Origin: Coxiellaceae bacterium
GTDB lineage: Bacteria > Pseudomonadota > Gammaproteobacteria > Coxiellales > Coxiellaceae
Direction: 5' to 3'
Length of the DNA stretch: 6,906 bases
Assembly: GCA_003450655.1 (NCBI GenBank)
Contig: DMFG01000029.1
Coordinates: 1-6,906 of the forward strand
The position numbers and the translations under genes are program-made. The notes below the pieces were generated by a model. The model searched no databases. It was not told the DNA's origin and worked only from the letters and a program-made list of their open reading frames with translations. Of the stretch, positions 1-4,070 are shown piece by piece. Position 1 is the first letter of the stretch, and the number at the start of each line of letters is the position of its first letter.

Positions 1-300
1 GGTATCAAGCTTTTCCCAAGAGACCCGTTCTTAGCATTACCCCACTTCAACCATATTCACCGATTCATCCCTGCAATGTTTTACGCACTGGGTGTCAGTA
101 CCATTAATGTCCCTGTACAACATCATCACCGTGAACATGGTCGTTCAAAATATGGTTTAAACAACCGTCTATGGGTAGGTATTAGCGACATGATAGGTGT
201 TGTTTGGCTGAGAAAACGTCCCTTCCATGTCACCGGCATACAGACGTATCAACAACCCGTTACTCAACAAGAGGTCACCCATGAACACCTTTCTCAGTAA
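1..300 (+). CDS. Family 2 glycosyltransferase, polyprenyl-phosphate sugar synthase type (3' end only)
   Basis: This is the C-terminal 99 residues of a gene that begins left of the window; the frame is open from base 1 to the TAA at 298-300. The visible part has features typical of the dolichol-phosphate-mannose synthase/ArnC-like branch of GT2: a GIKLFPRD segment followed by HIHRFIPA (residues 1-25), then HHHREHGRSKYGL (about 41-53) and RLWVGISD (56-63). The known role of this branch is to transfer a sugar from a nucleotide donor to undecaprenyl phosphate at the cytoplasmic face of the inner membrane. The fragment ends without the paired C-terminal membrane helices found in some relatives, so it is probably a peripheral enzyme. 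It overlaps the next gene by 20 bases, and that gene plus an ArnT-like transferase downstream make lipid decoration the likely pathway. The catalytic GT-A domain lies outside the window, so the donor sugar cannot be inferred. Confidence 0.88.
   Translation, partial: GIKLFPRDPFLALPHFNHIHRFIPAMFYALGVSTINVPVQHHHREHGRSKYGLNNRLWVGISDMIGVVWLRKRPFHVTGIQTYQQPVTQQEVTHEHLSQ
269..275 (+). promoter_or_regulatory. Ribosome-binding site that fixes the LABN gene start at 281
   Basis: AAGAGGT lies 5 bases before the ATG at 281, inside the 3' end of the GT2 gene. The reading frame is open further upstream to an ATG at 227, but starting there would add 18 polar residues ahead of a domain that normally begins almost directly with its first membrane helix. 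The site therefore supports 281 as the start. Confidence 0.6.
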
Positions 301-613
301 TCACCTCAATGTATTATGGATTGGCATTGGCTTATTAGGACAAGCCATGTTTTCTGCTCGCTTTCTGATTCAATGGTTGGCCAGTGAACGCGTTAAACAA
401 AGCATCGTTCCTGATTTATTCTGGTACTTTAGTTTAAGTGGTGGTTTGATTTTATTAACTTACGCCATCCATAAAAAAGACCCTGTTTTTATTCTTGGGC
501 AAGGCACAGGCATTCTGATTTATGCTCGCAACCTATATTTTATTTATCGTCAACGACTAGAGTGTAAGAGTCATACCACAATTAATAAAAGTGACATCGC
601 AACAGCACAATGA
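281..613 (+). CDS. LABN-domain small membrane protein (lipid-A-disaccharide synthase N-terminal-like)
   Basis: A 110-residue protein that is essentially one LABN domain (the Pfam family named after the N-terminus of some LpxB proteins) without the LpxB glycosyltransferase part. Visible family signatures are GQAMFSARFLIQWLASE (residues 20-36), K39, P44 and FW (47-48), SLSGG (51-55), DPVF (67-70), GQGTG (73-77) and YARNL (81-85). Three membrane helices are apparent at about 10-32, 46-63 and 68-89, followed by a polar tail of about 20 residues. Stand-alone LABN proteins often sit beside a GT2 and an ArnT-type transferase, as here. A role in handling or flipping the polyprenyl-linked sugar has been suggested from such context but is not shown by this sequence. 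It overlaps the preceding gene by 20 bases and the following gene by the ATGA at 610-613, which points to translational coupling. The start at 281 was chosen because of its ribosome-binding site and the domain boundary. Confidence 0.87.
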   Translation: MNTFLSNHLNVLWIGIGLLGQAMFSARFLIQWLASERVKQSIVPDLFWYFSLSGGLILLTYAIHKKDPVFILGQGTGILIYARNLYFIYRQRLECKSHTTINKSDIATAQ

Positions 614-2298
614 GCAATCCTATGGAACAGACACAACACGGGTTAAAATCATCACTCACAAAGCACTTTGGTTGGGTCGCTCTCGTCCTGCTATGTATGG
701 CTTTATTCTTGCCGGGCTTATTCCAAGTTCCTGTCACTGATGTCGATGAAGCTCGCTTTGCACAAGCCTCTAAACAAATGGTGGAAACACATGATTATTG
801 GCACATCAATATTCAAAACAAACCTCGTCACCTTAAACCTCCCGCGATTTACTGGTTACAAAGCTTTATCACCCAAACCACACAGAAAGCGCCGTACAAC
901 CAAATATTTAGCTATCGCTTACCCTCTTTCTTTGCTGCAACAACTACAACATGTCTTATCTTCTTGTTGTGCGCACCCACATTGGGGCGCAAAACAGCCT
1001 TTATTGCCAGTGTTGTGTTTGCTAGCACCTTAATCGTTGCTTTTGAATCCAGCTTCAGCACGACCGATGCCTGCCTGATGCTCAGTATTTTTGTCATGCA
1101 ATGGGCATTAGGACAAGCCTACTTAAACCATCGCAATAATCGCCCATCGCACTATCGCTGGCCAATCTTATTCTGGGGCAGCATGGCAGTTGGTATCTTT
1201 CTAAAAGGCATTGCCCCCATTTTCGCTTTAGGAACCATTACTGCGCTGTGTCTATTTGATCGTCAATGGCGATGGATTCGATCATTGCACCCAGGGTTAG
1301 GGTTACTCAGTGTATTACTACTGACACTCGGCTGGCTCATTCCATTTTCGCTAGCTAGCCACAGTAATTTTTTATGGGACATGATCTCACAAGATGTTGT
1401 GCACAAGGTGACTGGCGGGCAAGAAGGTCATGGACAACCGATGGGTTTTTACCTCATGCTTATGCCTTTATTGTTTTGGCCTATGTCATTATATTTCGTC
1501 ACCGCGTTTAACTATGCGAAGCGACAATGGTCAAACCCAACTATACGTTTCTTACTGGCCTGGATCCTACCAAACTGGCTTATCTATGAATTAATTCCAA
1601 CCAAACTCATCCATTATTTAATGCCGATATTCCCTGCCATCGCTTTACTCATTGCTATTACTTTGCTGTCACCTCTAGCACACGCCTATCAACGCAAGGC
1701 TCGCCTCTGTGAAGGTAGTGTATGGTTTATCTATAATACTGCTCTTGCGATTGGCATTATCTATTTACCTTATTCCCTCACTCATCAAATATTACTGCCT
1801 GTAGTTGTCGCCTCGTTGGCGGTACTGACCAACATGCTACTAGCTTACCTCTTCTTTCAACAACAACGTACGATAGCGTCTCTCATCAGCAATGCTGCCA
1901 CTGCAATCATTGTCTACATCCTACTATTTAGCGTGACATTCCCTCACTTATCATCATTATGGAACTCACAACGCGTCGCTAAAGTCCTGCAACTGCCGAC
2001 CTTTCATCAACAACTCACCCAACACCCACTCCTCGTCACTGGCTACCATGAACCTAGCCTCATCTTCGAAGTCGGTACTGATGCCATTGAATTTACCTCT
2101 CTGAATCATATTGAAACAGCTTATGCCACGGATCATGGCTCACTCGCTCTACTTGGAAAAAAAGACTACCAACAGTTTAAAGCCTATGCCGATCAACAAG
2201 GCTTTTCATACCGTATTGGCGCAATTCTACCAGGATATAACCTCAATCATGGTCGACACATTGTATTGACACTCATTGAACCCACTCAAAAAGGATAG
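610..2298 (+). CDS. ArnT/PMT-like integral membrane glycosyltransferase (GT39/GT83 type)
   Basis: A 562-residue polytopic protein close to the usual ArnT length of about 550. After a short cytoplasmic start and a first helix (about 21-40), the first periplasmic loop carries the family signature TDVDEARFA (43-51), whose acidic residues D44/D46/E47 are the expected catalytic region, then HLKPPAIYWLQS (74-85). A later P-T-K-L-I-H-Y-L-M-P run (330-339) matches the conserved loop of ArnT relatives. Many hydrophobic helices lie between about 100 and 450, and the last 110 residues form a polar domain. ArnT-family enzymes take a sugar from undecaprenyl phosphate and attach it in the periplasm, classically to lipid A phosphate. 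The upstream GT2 and LABN genes fit that pathway, but the sugar and acceptor are unknown here, and a protein or other glycan acceptor cannot be excluded. The start overlaps the previous stop (ATGA) and has only a weak ribosome-binding site; ATG at 622 is a possible alternative that removes four residues. Confidence 0.88.
   Translation: MSNPMEQTQHGLKSSLTKHFGWVALVLLCMALFLPGLFQVPVTDVDEARFAQASKQMVETHDYWHINIQNKPRHLKPPAIYWLQSFITQTTQKAPYNQIFSYRLPSFFAATTTTCLIFLLCAPTLGRKTAFIASVVFASTLIVAFESSFSTTDACLMLSIFVMQWALGQAYLNHRNNRPSHYRWPILFWGSMAVGIFLKGIAPIFALGTITALCLFDRQWRWIRSLHPGLGLLSVLLLTLGWLIPFSLASHSNFLWDMISQDVVHKVTGGQEGHGQPMGFYLMLMPLLFWPMSLYFVTAFNYAKRQWSNPTIRFLLAWILPNWLIYELIPTKLIHYLMPIFPAIALLIAITLLSPLAHAYQRKARLCEGSVWFIYNTALAIGIIYLPYSLTHQILLPVVVASLAVLTNMLLAYLFFQQQRTIASLISNAATAIIVYILLFSVTFPHLSSLWNSQRVAKVLQLPTFHQQLTQHPLLVTGYHEPSLIFEVGTDAIEFTSLNHIETAYATDHGSLALLGKKDYQQFKAYADQQGFSYRIGAILPGYNLNHGRHIVLTLIEPTQKG
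2291..2295 (+). promoter_or_regulatory. Ribosome-binding site for the PAP2 phosphatase gene
   Basis: AAGGA lies 5 bases before the ATG at 2301 and overlaps the last codons of the upstream transferase gene, so the two genes are probably translated from one message. Confidence 0.55.
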
Positions 2299-2300
2299 AG

Positions 2301-2957
2301 ATGACACCACACACTCGCCAAATGCTATTAGCTTTATCGGCAGTCAGCTTACTGTTTATTGCGTGTTACAGCTGCTTTGATCAAGCTCTTGCCGTGTGGC
2401 TACACCAACATACTCTTGCAGCCATAACTTGGCTAGCTCAAAGTATCTCTGACTACTTTGAAGCACAAACGTTTTACCTCCTACCACTATTGATCATTGC
2501 ATATTGCTATTTCACACAGCGACTCAACACGCCACTCTGCCGCGACAGCATTTTTCTGACTTATATTTTTATCATCAATATCTTCATATGTACTGGGCTT
2601 AAAATCGTATTCGCAAGGGCGCGCCCAACCGAATGGTTTCACCATCAAACTTATGGCTTTCACTTTTTCAATTTGAATTCGCATTACTGGTCATTCCCTT
2701 CAGGGCACACCTTCGTAGCCAGTACTTTCTTTTCGTTCATTGCTATCACTCGACCAAAGTTTCGCGCTTGGTGCGCTTTAGCCATTATCATCATGGGTGC
2801 TTCACGCATGATTGTTGGTGCTCACTATTTAGGTGATGTCATCATGGGTGCCTTTCTCGGTTATTGGACATGTCACATCGTTATTAAAAAATATCAACAC
2901 AGACTGCCTCAACGACTAGATAATTGGGTTCAAAAAAAACAACCTCTATCGACTTAA
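2301..2957 (+). CDS. PAP2-family membrane phosphatase
   Basis: A 218-residue protein with the complete PAP2/acid-phosphatase catalytic signature: K101-x6-R108-P109 (KIVFARARP), P133-S-G-H136 (SFPSGHTF) and S168-R169-x5-H175-x3-D179 (SRMIVGAHYLGD). H136 and H175 are the expected catalytic histidines. About six membrane helices are visible, near 8-27, 57-73, 83-101, 137-150, 156-173 and 177-196, with a basic C-terminal tail. Members act on lipid phosphates such as undecaprenyl pyrophosphate, phosphatidylglycerol phosphate or lipid A phosphates (LpxE/LpxF type). Placement 2 bases after an ArnT-like gene suggests either recycling of the polyprenyl carrier or removal of a lipid A phosphate in the same pathway. 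The motifs do not tell these substrates apart. A run of eight A (2932-2939) lies close to the 3' end, within the tail only. Confidence 0.88.
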   Translation: MTPHTRQMLLALSAVSLLFIACYSCFDQALAVWLHQHTLAAITWLAQSISDYFEAQTFYLLPLLIIAYCYFTQRLNTPLCRDSIFLTYIFIINIFICTGLKIVFARARPTEWFHHQTYGFHFFNLNSHYWSFPSGHTFVASTFFSFIAITRPKFRAWCALAIIIMGASRMIVGAHYLGDVIMGAFLGYWTCHIVIKKYQHRLPQRLDNWVQKKQPLST

Positions 2958-2982
2958 CGCTTCACCTATCATCGAGTAACAC

Positions 2983-3822
2983 ATGACAATACATTCTAAA
3001 GACAGTTTACAACGCTTTATGCTGACATCAGCACCTGTTCGAGGCACCATCGTGCGAGTCAATCAATCACTACAAACCGTACTCGCACAACATCATTATC
3101 CGCTAGCTGTCGAACAGGTGTTAACTGAAGCCCTGATTGCCAACCTCTTACTGACCAGCACCATGCGCTGGGAAGGTAAGTTGATTATGCAATTTCAAAG
3201 TACAGGCTGCTTATCGTTACTCGTTACTCAAGCAACGCACAAACACCACATCACCGGCATGGCTCAATGGAACGACCCCTTACCATCAACCGACTCATCG
3301 CTACTAGGATCAGGTCAACTCATCACCTCTGTATTACACAACCATAAAGCGGAGCCTGATCAAAGTATCATTCCCTTACATCCTCAAGGCTTAACTGAGT
3401 CACTGCAAGATTACTTTGAGCGTTCCGTGCAACTGCCCACTAAATTATGGATCTCAGGTCATTGCGAGTCGGCCTATGGTGTATTGCTTCAAGTCATGCC
3501 CTCACCTTCTGAGTCATTTGACTTCTCAACCTTTATCGAATCACTCGACGAAAACGCACTCGACTTTACACAACCTAATACCGCAGTACTGCGTGGATTA
3601 TTATTAGATCAAGAATACACCCTCTACGATGAAGAGTCGGTTCACTTTGGCTGCAGCTGCTCTTTACAAAAAATGCAACAAGCGATCATTGCTATGGGAG
3701 AAACAGAAGCCCGACAAGCACTCGAAGACACTTCACCACTGATCGTGCAATGTGATTTTTGTAATGATCAATATGCATTTACACTCGACGAGATTGAATC
3801 ATTGTTTCCAAAACAGCAATAA
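2983..3822 (+). CDS. hslO: Hsp33, redox-regulated holdase chaperone
   Basis: A 279-residue protein, slightly shorter than the 292-residue E. coli Hsp33. It begins with the typical D-x-L-x-R-x(6)-VRG pattern (DSLQRFMLTSAPVRG, residues 7-21), followed by the substrate-binding fold with WEGKLIMQFQSTG (63-75). It ends with the zinc redox switch C224-x-C226 (HFGCSCS) and C257-x2-C260 (QCDFCND). All four zinc ligands are present, so the switch should work: in reduced form it binds zinc and is inactive, and under oxidative stress with unfolding it forms disulfides and becomes an ATP-independent cytoplasmic holdase. The gene starts 25 bases after the PAP2 gene with only a weak GAG-type ribosome-binding site and no hairpin between, so read-through from the lipid cluster is plausible. 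No intrinsic terminator is apparent just after its stop codon. No Hsp15 (hslR) gene is adjacent in this window. Confidence 0.96.
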   Translation: MTIHSKDSLQRFMLTSAPVRGTIVRVNQSLQTVLAQHHYPLAVEQVLTEALIANLLLTSTMRWEGKLIMQFQSTGCLSLLVTQATHKHHITGMAQWNDPLPSTDSSLLGSGQLITSVLHNHKAEPDQSIIPLHPQGLTESLQDYFERSVQLPTKLWISGHCESAYGVLLQVMPSPSESFDFSTFIESLDENALDFTQPNTAVLRGLLLDQEYTLYDEESVHFGCSCSLQKMQQAIIAMGETEARQALEDTSPLIVQCDFCNDQYAFTLDEIESLFPKQQ

Positions 3823-3875
3823 ACACATTCAATACCAATAAACTATAAAAAATATGATCTAAAATAAAACAAATC

Positions 3876-3889
3876 AGTCTAAATAGACT
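3876..3889. repeat. Palindrome AGTCTA-AA-TAGACT
   Basis: Two perfect 6-base arms around a 2-base centre, 54 bases after the hslO stop. The centre is too tight for the full stem to form in RNA, so a DNA-level dyad (operator-like) is more likely than a terminator. There is no T-run after it on the + strand; on the minus strand a T-rich tract follows, but no minus-strand gene is visible that it could end. Confidence 0.4.
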
Positions 3890-3995
3890 TAAAGAAACAT
3901 TAAATTAATAATACTGCCTGTTTTTGCATGTTTTTTAATCCATATCATGTAATGTGAATAAGAACTTAAATAATCCTATAACCGTTGTGAGCCAC

Positions 3996-4010
3996 TGACA
4001 CGGATTGTCA
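3996..4010. repeat. Inverted repeat TGACA-CGGAT-TGTCA
   Basis: Perfect 5-base arms around a 5-base centre, lying between the candidate -10 at 3977-3982 and the translation start. Imperfect outer arms (GTTGTGAG at 3984-3991 and CTCTTAAC at 4011-4018, six of eight positions complementary) extend the symmetry, with four extra bases on the left. It could be a regulator site or a small leader hairpin; the sequence does not decide between them. Confidence 0.35.
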
Positions 4011-4033
4011 CTCTTAACGAAAGAGCTTTAATG

Positions 4034-4070
4034 GATTAAAACTGCATCACACATGATGGAGGTTTTAATC
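4034..4070 (+). promoter_or_regulatory. Leader hairpin enclosing the ribosome-binding site of the 814-residue gene
   Basis: Outer arms GATTAAAAC (4034-4042) and GTTTTAATC (4062-4070) are perfect 9-base complements. Inside them, CATCA (4045-4049) and TGATG (4054-4058) form a second 5-base stem capped by CACA. The two stems are separated by a small internal loop, TG on the left and GAG on the right. The Shine-Dalgarno GGAGG (4058-4062) spans that loop, with its first and last G paired. The outer stem ends exactly one base before the ATG at 4071. The AU-rich outer stem would melt fairly easily, as expected for a structure that tunes translation, for example an RNA thermometer or a protein- or RNA-opened switch. 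Pairing is seen directly; the regulatory role is inferred. Confidence 0.55.
4058..4062 (+). promoter_or_regulatory. Strong Shine-Dalgarno GGAGG that fixes the start at 4071
   Basis: GGAGG is followed by 8 bases and then ATG at 4071, an ideal spacing. In-frame ATGs at 4053 and 4056 lie upstream of or touching this site and have no ribosome-binding site of their own, so the protein most likely begins MRSPSQSS. Confidence 0.75.

Larger units (their letters stand above)
3823..4070 (+). promoter_or_regulatory. AT-rich regulatory gap before the 814-residue protein gene
   Basis: This 248-base stretch has no convincing gene on either strand. It is clearly richer in A and T than the flanking genes and contains several dyads. 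Two weak sigma70-like candidates are visible. One is TTGCAT (3924-3929) with TGTAAT (3948-3953) at 18-base spacing. The other is a good -10-like TATAAC (3977-3982) without a clear -35. If the second is used, the leader would be roughly 80 bases and would include the TGACA/TGTCA dyad and the hairpin that ends at the start codon. No GC-rich hairpin plus T-run terminates hslO here, so some of the downstream gene's transcription may come from read-through. Confidence 0.45.

Noticed and set aside
227..280. Upstream ATG at 227 as the start of the LABN gene
   Set aside because: It has no ribosome-binding site, adds 18 polar residues not expected in the family, and lies well inside the GT2 gene; AAGAGGT before 281 supports the later start.
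668..1097. Secondary open frames on both strands within the ArnT-like gene
   Set aside because: They overlap a long, family-supported coding region in other frames and encode no recognisable protein.
2932..2939. Run of eight A near the end of the PAP2 gene as a programmed frameshift site
   Set aside because: It lies after all catalytic motifs and membrane helices, there is no stimulatory structure visible, and a shift would change only a few tail residues.
3911..3940. T-runs after hslO as its intrinsic terminator
   Set aside because: No stable stem precedes either T-run at 3921-3925 or 3931-3936; the only nearby palindrome (3876-3889) is separated from them and lacks a usable loop.
4053..4070. 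ATGs at 4053 and 4056 as the start of the orphan gene
   Set aside because: The GGAGG lies downstream of or touching these codons and is ideally spaced for 4071; nothing resembling a ribosome-binding site precedes 4053.
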